In this document: positions 31,127 to 42,294 of the stretch, in pieces
Numbering within the stretch: position 1 is the first letter of the stretch
Layout: every line of letters starts with the position of its first letter
NCBI RefSeq assembly: GCF_964204645.1
Contig: NC_134029.1
Span: forward strand, 16,760,450-16,820,449
Length of the DNA: 60,000 nucleotides
Reading direction: 5' to 3'
Origin: Tubulanus polymorphus
Lineage: Eukaryota > Nemertea > Palaeonemertea > Tubulaniformes > Tubulanidae
Notes under the pieces: generated by a model
The model's input: the letters and a program-made list of their open reading frames with translations, nothing else
What the model was told of the DNA's origin: nothing
Databases searched by the model: none
Program-made: the position numbers and the translations under genes

Positions 31127-34100
31127 GGGGAGAATGAACACCAACCAGAAAACAATAATGTTAATAAAAATCAATATTATTGCCAATATTGTAAAAAATA
31201 CATCGATACATCTCATAAAACACGACATGAAAAAACTGCAAATCATATAAAAAATGTAATAGATTTTGAAACTCCAGAAAATTCCAATGAAAGAAAAGAA
31301 AGATTAGAAAATATGAATGTGGATGAAATAAAATGTGAAGTTTGTAATGAATTTATAGTAAAAAGGAATTATAATAGACATCTCGAATCACAAAAACACC
31401 ATCAAAATTTGAGTAATAATGTTTTAGGAAAAGATTATTTCGATGATAAACCTCAAAAAGTAAAAAAACCAACTTCAAAAACTAAATCCATTTCAAATAA
31501 ACCTTACATGGAAAATGTTAGAAATTATATTGATTCACTAGAAATAAAAGATACAATTGAAATTTTAGAAACATTACATAGTAAAATTGGTCCAGCAGCT
31601 ATTATATTTAGATTTTTTAAAGGTACAACAATAGAAGATTATAGTAAATTTAATGAAATAAAAGAAAAAATACTAGATTTGATAACAGATGTTGAATATC
31701 CAAAAATTAGTATCTCTGGGAAAGTAAGTTTTATAAAGTCAGAAGAAAAAATGGATTATAATATTCAAACACTCTCTGAAGAAATAATTTCAAAAACGCA
31801 AATAAAAGGGAAGTTAGAAAAAATATTTAATGAATTTAAACGTCATATTGAAGAAAGATATTTTGAGGGTTCTGGCTTAACATTGAATGAAATTGTATAT
31901 TTAGATTTAAATGTTTACAATACAAAAAGGAATAAAACATCAAAAAGTAATAAAATGTTTAAAAATGATTCAAACTTTACAACAGAAAAGGATATTAAAG
32001 CATCATCTTATATTAAATTACCATTTACAACAAAAGCAGTAATAAATGTTCAAAATGAAGATAATAAATGTTTTCTATGGTCAATTATTAGTTGTTAACA
32101 CCCAACAGAAGATATGACGCATAGTTTTAGAATAACAAATTACCGGAAATATGAAACATTATATAAAATTGATCAATATCCAGTAACTATAAAAATGATT
32201 CCTAAAATAGAAAAAGTTAATAATTCAAAAATTAACGTATTCGAATTAATGCAATTACCAAAGACAAAAGGTGAAAATATTAAAGATTATACATTGGAAG
32301 CTTTATATTTAACAGAATATTATGATGATGAAAATGCTATAGATTTGTTATATTACAAAAAAGATGAAAATGAACATTATATGTGGTTAAAACAAATTGA
32401 TTTATTCTTTAGAACAGAAAGTGATCACCATAATAAAATTTATCTATGTAGAAAACGTTTATCTAAATTTATGACTGAGAATACATTATTAAAACATAAA
32501 GAATTATGTGATAATAAAGATTTTTGTAAATTAATAATGCCAACAGAAAAAGATTATAAATTGAAATTTACTAATCATAAATTTAAGAATATTGTTCCAT
32601 TTGTAATTTATGGGGATTTCAAATCGTTGAATAAAGAATTAACTGATCAAGATAGAAAAGAAATATATAACAAAAAGCAATTATTAAAATCAATGGATAA
32701 AGGAAATGAATTAAATGAAGACACAACACAAGACCCACCAATTATAAATACAATTAAAAAAGTTCATCAAAGAGCTGCTGCTTATGGAATTTATATAAAA
32801 TCAAATTATCCCGAATTATATGAAAGTCAATATATTTCTTTTAGAAGTGAAAATGTAGTTAATGATTTTTGTAACAAAATGATTGAATTAGAAAGTGATT
32901 TTGCAAAATTATTAAACAAAAATAAAAGAATAGTTATGACAAAAGAAGATGAAATTGATTTTAATTATGCAACTCATTGTTGTTATTGTGAAAAACGTTT
33001 TTATTCATTTGATAAAAAAGTTAGAGATCATGATCATTTAAATTCAAAATATCGTGGAGCTGCTCATGAAGATTGTAATTTACAAGCTAAGAAAGTTAAT
33101 TTCGTACCAATATTATTTCATAATTTATCAGGCTATGATACCCATCTATTTATAAAACAATTATCAAGGAAATTGGGCACAATTAATCAAGAAATAGAAG
33201 AATATAATGCTATGAATGGTGTAAATGTAAGAAATATGATTTTAAACTATTAGCTAAAACATCTGAAAATTATATTTCATTTCAATTTGGTTGCATTAGA
33301 TTTTTAGATTCTTATAGATTTCTAGCAAGTTCATTAGATAATTTATCAAAAAGTTTAGTTGATAATGATTTTGTTATAACTCGATATTATTATCCAAATG
33401 AACAAGATTTTAAATTATTGAGATATAAAGGTGCAATTCCTTATTCATTTTACAAAACACATGATGATTTTAATGTAACAGAATTATTAAAAGATCAATT
33501 TTATGATCAATTAAAAGAGGAGTATGTGAAAGATGAAGTGTTTAATAGAACATTAAATATTTGGAACCATTTTAAGATGAAAAATCATGGTGAATTAGTT
33601 GATTTATATTTAAAATCAGATGTTATGATATTGGCTGACATATTTGAAAAATTTAGAGAAGTTAATTTGAATCATTTTAATGTTGATCCTTGTTATTGCT
33701 ACTCTAGTCCTGGTTTAACCTGGCAATGTGGTTTAAAATATACAAATGTAGAATTAGATTTATTAAAAGAACCAGATATGGTTTTATTATTTGAAAAATC
33801 AATTAGAGGTGGAATTAGTGGTGTTATGGGAGATAGATATTTTAAAGCAAATGATGAATATAAATTATTATATATTGACGCCAATAATTTATATGGTTGG
33901 GCAATGATGCAACCTCAACCATATAAAAATTTTATATTAACAGAAGTTGAAAATGATGATAAAACTAATTGGGAAAGCGCAATTATGAGTTTAGAAGATG
34001 AAGCACCAATTGGTTATTTCTTTGTAGTTGATTTAGAATATCCTGAAAATATAAAGTGTAAAACAAGAAACTTACCTTATTGCCCAGAACATTTAACTGT

Positions 34101-36192
34101 AGATGATAGTTATTTAAGTGAATACCAGAAGAAAATAAAACCGAAAGATCATGTTTTTACAGAAAAATTAATACTTACTCAAAATAATAAATACAATTAT
34201 ATTGTTCATTATAGAATGTTAAAATTCTATCTAAAACAAGGAATGAAATTAAAGAAAGTACATAGATATATTGAATTTAATCAATCGAAGTGGTTAGAAA
34301 AATATATAGATTTCAATACTCATCTGAGAACAATATCAAAAACAGATTTTGAAAAAGATTTCTTCAAATTATTGAATAATAGTTTTTATGGTAAAACATG
34401 TGAAAATATTAGAAATAGAAATGACATTGAATTAGTGAATAATTCTGAAAGATTAAGACATTTACAATCAAGTCTTAGACATTTAGGAAATAAAAGATTT
34501 GAAGATTATTTAACAGCAGTTAAATTAAAAAGAACGTCAATGAAATTTAATAAACCTATATTCATTGGTTCAACTGTTTTAGAAGTATCAAAATTATTAA
34601 TGTATGATTTTTATTATAATGTTTTACAACCACTTTTTGGGGAAAAGCATATTGAAATATTATATTTTGATTCTGTAACAGCTGACACCCCAATATTATT
34701 AAAATGTAATGATAAAATATTGATAAGAAGAATTTCAGAAATAATTCCAAAACAAAATGAATGTTATATTTCATATGGTGAAAAAGAATTAATACAAATA
34801 AATGGTTTAATGGATGTTTGGACAAGAAATGGATGGAAAAAATTAAAGAATATTATTAGGCATAAAACAAATAAGAAAATCTATAGAGTTAGAACTAAAT
34901 TAGGGTTTGTAGATGTTACAGAAGATCATAGTTTAATTAAACGAAATGGCGATGAAATAAAACCAACTGGTATAAAAATTGGAGATGAATTATTACATAA
35001 AAGATTTTTCCAAAGAATGAATCATATGTCATTTGATGAAATAATTGATAATATTTATAACATAGAACCCGAAACATTAGAAGAAAAAGAATATTTCATC
35101 AAAGGATTTTTCATGGGAGATGGTTCAGCAGGTGTGTATAATTATGTTTGGGGTAATAAATATTGTTGGTATTTATGCAATCAAGACTTAAAATTATTAG
35201 AAAGAATTAAGAAATTCTGTGAAGAAGTTTATCCAAATAAAACATTTAGAATCATGAATGTTATGAAATCATCAGCAGTTTATAGAATACTTGTAAATAA
35301 TCCTAAAGATTTTGCTATAAAATATAATGATGAATTCTATATTCATGCAATAGTGAAAAGTTATACTTCAACAAAAGAAAAGATAGTTCCAGATTATGTA
35401 TTAAATGCAAAAAATAATTCAAGAAAATGGTTCTTCATTGGATTCTATGCGGCAGATGGTGCTAAAAAATTTACAAAGGATAAAAAGATAACCTTTGCAC
35501 AGAAAGGAAAAGTTGCTATATCAGGGTTAAATATATTATGTAATTCATTAGGCTTCAATATGAATATTGGATTGATTAAATCTAAACCAAATTGCTTTAA
35601 TCTAAGCCACACAGAAAAAGATTTAACTGAAGAAGTTAAAGATTTATTTGAAATATATAACCCATCAGATTATGTTTATGATTTATCAACTGAAGATGGT
35701 ACATTTAACTGTGGATTTCCATTAATTTGCTTCAATACTGACAGTTACATACTAAAAATCAAGACAAATGATATAACAAAAGACTTAAAAACATTAAAAC
35801 ATCATTTTGATTTTAGCAATTATCCCAAAGGTCATGAACTATTTAGCAATGATAATAAAAAGATTCCTGGTAAGTTTAAAGATGAATTAGGGGGTGATGA
35901 AATGATTGAATTTGTTGGGATAAGAGGTAAAATGTATAGTTATAGAACAAAAGATCATGAAGCTAAAAAGTTAAAAGTAATAACAAAACATGTGGTTGAT
36001 AAACATATAGAATTTCAAGATTATATAAAGTGTTTATATAACTCAATTGTAATGAAACACAAAATGAATTGTTTAAGATCAGAAGATCACGAGATGTACA
36101 TTAATGAAGTTGAAAAAACTAGTTTAAATCCATTTGATGATAAAAGGCATATTTTAGATGATGGTATAAAGACATTACCTTATGGCCATTAA
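31124..36192 (+). pseudogene. polB: Protein-primed-type DNA polymerase B with intein, element B
   Basis: Replicative polymerase. N-terminal C2H2-like fingers (YYCQYCKKYI..H, IKCEVCNEFI..H); Cys-rich module (CCYCEKRF..VRDHDHLNSKYRGAAH); exonuclease I VIYGDFKSLNKEL, where the second acidic residue of D-x-E is Lys; exonuclease II FHNLSGYDTHLF; exonuclease III YLKSDVMILAD; polymerase A YIDANNLYGWAM; B KLLNNSFYGKTCE; C split by an intein between YFD and TDSY. C-terminal NPFDDKRHILDDGI..LPYGH. Breaks: TAA at 32,096 (Leu in A) and one frameshift near 33,230; otherwise open. The start lies in the terminal repeat. The 3' end overlaps the antisense zinc-finger gene. Confidence 0.95.
34672..35736 (+). 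other. Intein with LAGLIDADG-type homing endonuclease in polymerase B
   Basis: A 355-residue in-frame insertion splits motif C exactly between YFD and TDS. It starts with Ser (block A: SVTADTPILLKCN), has a block-B TEDHSL (TxxH type), two dodecapeptide motifs FIKGFFMGDGS and FFIGFYAADGA (LAGLIDADG endonuclease), a block F/G ending VYDLSTEDGTF..LICFN, and Thr as +1 residue. The penultimate residue is Phe rather than the usual His. Known polB-c inteins of large DNA viruses use the same site with Ser1 and Thr+1. Element A lacks it. The frame is fully open, so splicing competence is plausible. Confidence 0.95.
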
Positions 36193-37501
36193 AACATAAA
36201 ATCAATATCATCATACTCGAAATACTATTGGCTTCTTCATTTTCATTTAATTGTTTAGGTTCTTCTTCCATTTCATTTTTCTCATTTAAATATAGTTCTA
36301 TCTTGTTCCACATTTCATCTCGCTCTCTTTGTTTCTTTTTGTTTGTTAATTCATCAAATGGAATTATAATATCTATGTTTAAATAATTTTCAATCTTATT
36401 TAAAAAGAATTCTTAATTTATTGAATCTGTTATTCTATTTTCCAAATGATACATTGATATTTGTTTGAATATTTTTTTTATGTTTTTCATATCTTCTTCT
36501 GTTAATTAAGGTTTTTCATAATAATCGTTAAATAATAAATATAAATACATTTTCTTTTGTTTTGTGTTAAATGTTGACGGAATAATTGTTTTAAGAATAT
36601 CTTTTTTAGTTATTTCACCATTTTTATTTTCTATTATTTTCATTTTTTCAAGCCATTGCATATATTCTGGTGTATGATCTTCTATAGAAAATATTTTAAA
36701 AATTTCATCTAGATAATTTAATTTTGGATCTATGAGAAAATTTCTAGTTTTTTCTTCACTCCATAAATTCTTTTGCCATACACATTCATTACAAAATAAC
36801 ACAGTACCTTCTTGTCTTAAGGTCGCATAACATTGTGGACATTTTCGTTTATAATTTATTGGTAATAGATCTTCATTAAGCTCTTGGTATTTTCTTACGT
36901 TTTCTTTATGTTTTATTGTTCTATTATGTAGATTTGAATTACTTGTTGTAATAATCAATTTACAATATTTACAATAATATGTTTTTCTTGTTAATTCATT
37001 ATATTGTTTTTCTAACTTTTCAACTGTTTCTTTATTATCTAGTAACGTTTTCTCATATTTTATTTTTTCTAATAAACTATTTTTTCTTTCATTGAATTCT
37101 GTTTCAAATTTATTAGAAATTTTATCTCTATGTGCTTGACGAAATTGATGATTCTCCCAATCTTCTATATTTTCAGGTCTATATTTTACTTGACAAGGCT
37201 CACAGAAATGATCTTTTATATTATCCTTGTCATAGAATAAGAAAGGTCTTTTCCAAATAATTTCAGGTTCAACTTCAGCAGAATTACTATTACTTTCATT
37301 ACTATCAACATTAGCCGTTGCGCCATTAATTTTACACTTCTCTGAATGTTTTTTGACATAATTTCTTGAGAATAATTTATTACATTTTGGACAGTTTAGT
37401 TTAGGGGGTTTATAATTTTCATCATGTTTTTTCATATGTCGAGCCATATTACTTTTTCTAAGAAGTTCACCACAAATTTCGCATGGTATCTTCTCATCCA
37501 T
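36190..37501 (-). pseudogene. Multi-zinc-finger protein, element B
   Basis: On the minus strand, ATG at 37,501. C2H2 fingers IPCEICGELL..H and LNCPKCNKLF..H; a FCEPCQVKY..H finger; a coiled region; YYCKYCKLII..H; and a KCPQCYATL..LFCNECVW ribbon. The frame is open to a TAA at 36,506, then continues in the same frame through a second TAA (about 36,415) to about 36,190. It overlaps the end of the polymerase in a convergent arrangement and diverges from the penton gene. Probably DNA-binding. It has the same finger style as the polymerase N-terminus, suggesting shared ancestry. Not found in A at this place. Confidence 0.7.
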
Positions 37502-37569
37502 TTATTTAGGAAAAATTTTATTAAAATTAATTTTTAGTGATGAGCGGTAATTTTTTTATGTTATAAATA

Positions 37570-38328
37570 ATGGTAGAATTAAAAGAATACAGAATATTTG
37601 TTGATTCTAGAAAACTTACAAGTTATAAATCACATAATTTACTAGTTCAATTAGATAGAGAATTTAAGAATTGTGTAGATTTAAAATTAGTTAATATAAG
37701 TTTATGTAATTCTTTTAATAATATAACGGATAAACGTCTAGAACATTTAATTTTTTTCAATCTTTTACAAAAAAAGGAATAAATGGTTTTTTTTATATTT
37801 AAAACCAGGATTATATAATTTAGATACATTAGCACAAGAAATTAATAGAAAAGCTCGAGCTAAATTAGGAAGTGATTCCGGATTTAGTATTAGAATTTTA
37901 AAAAGTGATAGTTCTAATAAAATAAAGATTAGGTTAGCTAATGACGAACAATTTAAATTTACAGTAAGAAAACCTTTAGGTAAACTGTTGGGAATTAACC
38001 CAGATATTGTTACAGCATACGCAGAAGGTAGATCAAACTTAATACCTTTTACACATTTTTATATTTATTGCAATTTGATTGACCCAACAAAAACATTTGA
38101 AGCAACTAAAGATACAATTTGTAATTCTGGTTTATTAAATATTTTACCATTAAAAAATGTCAAACAATTTGGAACTCAAATAAATTATAATTTAACTGAA
38201 TGTGATTTCAAACCTTGTATTCCACATTTCAATAATTTTAAATTAGAAATAAGAAATCATAATGATATTTAATTGATTTGAATAACTTTCCTGTGATATA
38301 TGAATTAGTTATAAGATGTAGAGAGTAG
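37570..38328 (+). pseudogene. Penton (minor capsid) protein, element B
   Basis: Single jelly-roll vertex protein. It starts MVELKEYRIFVDSRKL, then ISLCNSFNNI. A frameshift near 37,790 is followed by KPGLYNLDTLAQEINRKA, IPFTHFYIYCNLIDPTKTF, LPLKNVKQFGTQINY and FKLEIRNHNDI. A second frameshift near 38,270 leads to LNNFPVIYELVIRCRE. Upstream of about 38,030 it is diverged from A, downstream nearly identical. Start context is TAATTTTTTTATGTTATAAATAATG. Confidence 0.9.
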
Positions 38329-38344
38329 TTTTTTCATTATATAA

Positions 38345-38701
38345 ATGAATATAACTGTTGGACCGAGTATATGTTTTGGATTTGATTTTAAACGTGAGAA
38401 AGAAATGAAATTTAACATTAATGATGTAATTACACATATCAAAAATATTGCATTTTCAAATGAAACAACATTTGAGTATGAAAAAACAATAGATAAAGAA
38501 ACTTTTAATGTAGAAAAGATTACTAATTTAATTAGAGAATCTTTAAGAATTTATGAATTAGATGAAGATTTTATCATCGATGATATTAAAAAAATAATAA
38601 TTGAAATATATACAAATGAAACTAGTAATGAAATAAATGTTGAAATAATCATCACTAAGATAACTAAATATTTTGAAGATAGTAATTTTTTTGATAAATA
38701 A
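38345..38701 (+). CDS. Conserved Polinton protein of 118 residues, element B
   Basis: Intact ortholog of 25,129-25,488 (ITVGPSICFGFDFKREKEM...). Preceded by TTTTTTCATTATATAAATG. Stop TAA overlaps the TAAATG of the next gene. Unknown function. Confidence 0.75.
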   Translation: MNITVGPSICFGFDFKREKEMKFNINDVITHIKNIAFSNETTFEYEKTIDKETFNVEKITNLIRESLRIYELDEDFIIDDIKKIIIEIYTNETSNEINVEIIITKITKYFEDSNFFDK

Positions 38702-38704
38702 ATG
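38683..38704 (+). promoter_or_regulatory. T-run/TAAATAAATG start motif (73-aa gene, B)
   Basis: TAATTTTTTTGATAAATAAATG. It lies inside the end of the preceding coding sequence, which argues that the T-run is under constraint or at least tolerated in-frame. Confidence 0.55.
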
Positions 38705-38923
38705 AGTGATAATAAGTGGATAATAACTGGATTATATAATGGAGCATTACTATCAGTTGGAACTGTTGGTTATTCAATGGTATTAAAAAAAGTATTCAAA
38801 ATGGGAAGTGTTAATGTTGATAGATTTGATATAAATGATATTTTAAAATTAACATTAGCAGTTACTTTATCTAATTTAACTATTGATTATTTGGAAAAAC
38901 AAAAATATATTCCTCCCATATAA
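38702..38923 (+). CDS. Conserved small Polinton protein (73 aa), element B
   Basis: Intact frame: MSDNKWIITGLYNGALLSVG..FDINDILKLTLAVTLSNLTI..YLEKQKYIPPI. One hydrophobic N-terminal segment and an amphipathic core. It is the intact counterpart of the start-less gene at 25,485. Conserved between the 118- and 140-residue genes in both elements. Likely a minor virion component; role not shown. Confidence 0.8.
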   Translation: MSDNKWIITGLYNGALLSVGTVGYSMVLKKVFKMGSVNVDRFDINDILKLTLAVTLSNLTIDYLEKQKYIPPI

Positions 38924-38947
38924 ATACATAATTATTTTACTAAATAA

Positions 38948-39370
38948 ATGGCTTCTGCAGTTATAACTATTATAGGATCGGCAATTGTTAACGCTTTAGC
39001 ATTTACTGGTGGTGGTTATTTATTTAAGCATATTGATAAAAATGGTTCATTAACAGAACAAAAAAGACATAACTTAGCATTAGAGAAATACAATAAAGCA
39101 GCGGAAGAATATAGAGAAAAGAGGCAAAACTATATGGATTATATTAACAAGGAATTATATGATCAGAAGATTTCACATAGAGATTTTCAATCAGTTGATG
39201 ATGCAATGAGTTTATATAACGCGGTAACCAATGAAGAAAAATTACATCTATACAAACCTAAATTATCAGATTATTATACCCCAAGTAAAGAACAACAGAA
39301 ATATGAAATAATTTGGATTTTAGGTGGAACTATTATTGTTATATTTGTAGCATATAAATTTACTAATTAG
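38948..39370 (+). CDS. Conserved Polinton minor virion-type membrane protein (140 aa), element B
   Basis: Intact ortholog of 25,731-26,153 with the same N-terminal IGSAIVNALAFTGGGYLF segment, charged helical core and C-terminal membrane helix (IIWILGGTIIVIFVAYKF). Start context ACTAAATAAATGG. Confidence 0.8.
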   Translation: MASAVITIIGSAIVNALAFTGGGYLFKHIDKNGSLTEQKRHNLALEKYNKAAEEYREKRQNYMDYINKELYDQKISHRDFQSVDDAMSLYNAVTNEEKLHLYKPKLSDYYTPSKEQQKYEIIWILGGTIIVIFVAYKFTN

Positions 39371-39392
39371 TAATTTTTTTTCTAAATAAATG
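39371..39392 (+). promoter_or_regulatory. T-run/TAAATAAATG start motif (144-aa gene, B)
   Basis: TAATTTTTTTTCTAAATAAATG, matching the site at 26,154-26,176 of A. Confidence 0.6.
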
Positions 39393-39824
39393 GAAGATAA
39401 AGTTGATAGTATTGATATTATTCCTCATGATATAAATAAAACTAAATTAAAAACATATTTAGAAAAACAAATATTAGAATTTGAAAGTGACTTAAAGATA
39501 AAAAAGAAAAAATATTTAAAAAGTAAAATTATATATTATTTGATTATAAGTGGTTCGGTTACAATTAGTTCTGTAATAACATTTCTAGCAATATTCAGTC
39601 CATTAACCCCTTTAGCTATATCAATTGATGTGTTAGGATTAAGTTCAAGTGTTTTAACTGGTATAAGTTCAAAATTGAATATAAAAAGTAATAAAGAAAA
39701 AATTAAAACTAATATAAAAGAAATTAATAAATTGAAGAATACACTAGATTATATAATAAGTTTAAATGGCCATATAACAGTTGAAGAAAAAGATAAATTA
39801 TTAAAAGAATTAGTTAATTATTAA
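39390..39824 (+). CDS. Conserved Polinton two-helix membrane protein (144 aa), element B
   Basis: Intact ortholog of 26,174-26,608: charged N-terminus, two adjacent membrane segments (IIYYLIISGSVTISSVITFL; PLTPLAISIDVLGLSSSVL, with Asp replacing Gly inside the second), basic tail. The Asp in the second segment is a difference from A that could matter for membrane insertion. Confidence 0.75.
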   Translation: MEDKVDSIDIIPHDINKTKLKTYLEKQILEFESDLKIKKKKYLKSKIIYYLIISGSVTISSVITFLAIFSPLTPLAISIDVLGLSSSVLTGISSKLNIKSNKEKIKTNIKEINKLKNTLDYIISLNGHITVEEKDKLLKELVNY

Positions 39825-39840
39825 TTTTTTAATTATATAA

Positions 39841-41141
39841 ATGGGGTTTCCAAAAGCTTTCCAATATAATAAATCAATTAAATATAATATTCCTGCAATA
39901 GATTTTAAGAAAAATATTACATATAGAAATGTAGTTTTAAATTCATTAACTAATTTAGAAATATATGTTACTGAATCACAGTTTTTATTTCTAAAATGGA
40001 AAATATATTTAATACATATGAAGTTACTTTTACTCGAGATGAATACCATATATATAAAGTAAAATCTAATATGAAATATTGGCAGAACCAATTAGATTTT
40101 GCTGTTTATTGTGCAACAACAGGATGTGGAATAAGTTGGAATGATCATTTAAATAACTTAGATAAAAATTTGAAGTATTCTGATTTAAAATTAATTCACA
40201 CAATATTTAGATTTCACACATATTTTCAAATCAGAATAATATTAAATGAATTAGAATGTCCTTTACCCGGGTCTAAATATTTTAAAGAATTGGATAATAA
40301 TATTAATCTATCTAAGTTTTATAAAATATGTAATGAATTTAATATAAATATTAATTCCGATTTCAGAGCGCATGGTAAATTGCAAGGTGTTGGTGAAGAG
40401 TTTGAAATAAAAAGAATTGATTATATGCATAGAATTTCAGCTTATCATTATTATAAAATTGATAATAATAATGGTTGGGTTAATTTCATTTTAGAAAATG
40501 GTGAAGGTTTTACAAAATCAGGTATACAAAGAATAAATCAATCTATTAGAACTTATTTGATATGTATTTTAGGTGCGCAAGTTGCAACAAGATCACCGAT
40601 AATTGGAAATTTGAATACATCATTTGATACACAGAAACAATTCAAAGTATTATTTGAAGATTCTGTTCATAATGATAAAAATAGATCGATTCCAGAAAAC
40701 ATTGTAAGATATCAAAATTATTTAGATAAATCACATATTAGATTAAATTATTGTATAGGCCCTAATCTATTTATTATTTCTAATGATTTAGTATTAAAGA
40801 TGGGAAACATAATTGGTTATAATAATCTAATTAAAACTGCAACAATAAATAATTCATTTGGATTGAATGATATAAATAAAAAGATTATCACTGCTCCAAA
40901 ATTAATGGAAGGTGTAAAAAATAAAAAACACATTCAATCAACAGAAACTAAAACTAAGAATATTAAATTAAATAATGATTCTAAAATTAAAGATTACAAT
41001 ACATCAGAAGATATTAAAACTGATAATATTCAACATGATATAATTAAACTAAATGATGATAATAAATCCCATGAAAATGCTAAATTAGCTTTAACTTGTA
41101 TAGGAATTGTAATCGGAGGAATATTATATTTTAAATTTTAA
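39841..41141 (+). pseudogene. Conserved ~430-aa Polinton protein, element B (one frameshift)
   Basis: Starts MGFPKAFQYNKSIKYNIPAI; the frame shifts at a T-run near 39,985 and continues open as MENIFNTYEVTFTRDEYHIY to a hydrophobic end (LALTCIGIVIGGILYF) at 41,141. Blocks YCATTGCGISWNDHLNNL, FRFHTYFQIRIILNELECPL and GFTKSGIQRINQSIRTYLIC are the family signature. Apart from the T-run it is undamaged and more complete than the A copy. The A copy is also shifted near this place but in a different phase. Virion role inferred from context. Confidence 0.8.
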
Positions 41142-41157
41142 TTTTTTTATTATGTAA

Positions 41158-42263
41158 ATGGATGTAGAAGGTGGAGAAGATTATGAAATGGGAGAAATGG
41201 GAAATAATAATGAGGGATATATTGATGATGATTATAATGATGCAGAAACTAATATTGATGATGGTAATGAATCAGCATATAATTCTAATTTAGCAGATAG
41301 TGGTTCTAAAGGCCAATCAACAGATGAATTTGATAGAAGAACTATAAAGAAAATAGCTGCTGAAAATTTAAATCCAGATTTATTAAAACAAAATTTAGAA
41401 TATAATGAATATATTCATAATTTCAAACCTATATTTGAAGAATCTGGATATAATATAAATGCCAGAGGCGCCAGACTTTTAGTACAAGAATTAAAGTTTT
41501 TAGATGGTGAATATTATTATAGGTTGAAAGATGATTCGGATTATTATATTAATATCTCTTATAAAAAAGAAGAAAAAATAATAGCAAAATCAACTCTGCT
41601 TAAGTTAGACCTATCTAGAATTAAATGAATAAGAAATAGTAATGAAATAGAAGATGTAACACAAGAAGAAATAAATCAAAATAGAGTATTTAAACAAAGA
41701 ATTAATAAATTATTTGAAACAATCGATAATAATTTAGAACCAGAAACAATTCCTAAAGAAGTTATTAATTCCAAAACTAGTAAACCTAATTCAAGAGAAG
41801 TTCAAACTGAAAAAATTTTACCGAATGGATTACTTGACGCAACAGATCAACAATTAGAAGATTTAGATATATTTTCTGATAAAGCAATAAGAGAAATTAT
41901 TAGTATAAAACTTGCATCTGATAAAATTGCGCATGAAAAAGAAATAAGAGATTTTAAAATTAGATTTTTAGAAAAAGAATTAACTGATAAAAATAAAGAA
42001 ATAGAACAATTAAAATTAGATAGAGATAATAAAGTTATTGAAGAAATTGAATTTAAAAAAAGAAATGAATATTTAAAAAAAGAAAAAGATGATTTAGAAT
42101 ATAACATAGAATTAGTAAAAGAAGAAATTAAATTATTATTAAAATCATATGATTATAATATTAATAGATTAAAAGTTATTTTTAAAGATTTGTTGATTAA
42201 ACCAAATTCTGAAATATCATTGAAAGATAGAATAAATTCACAATTAGATAGTATTCAATATTA
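41158..42263 (+). pseudogene. Coiled-coil virion-type protein, truncated and fused to the capsid tail, element B
   Basis: Same acidic start as A (GGEDYEMGEMGNNNEGYIDD), then diverging from about codon 65. TGA at 41,626. The coiled coil continues in frame (FLEKELTDKNKEIEQLKLDR) to SLKDRI, where it jumps directly to NSQLDSIQY and a stop. That ending is the end of the major capsid protein (compare NSQLNSVMY in A). The hydrophobic C-terminus of this gene and almost the whole capsid gene are therefore deleted, with the junction near 42,230-42,236. Confidence 0.85.
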
Positions 42264-42294
42264 GAAATATAAAGTTAAAATTAACGATATATAA

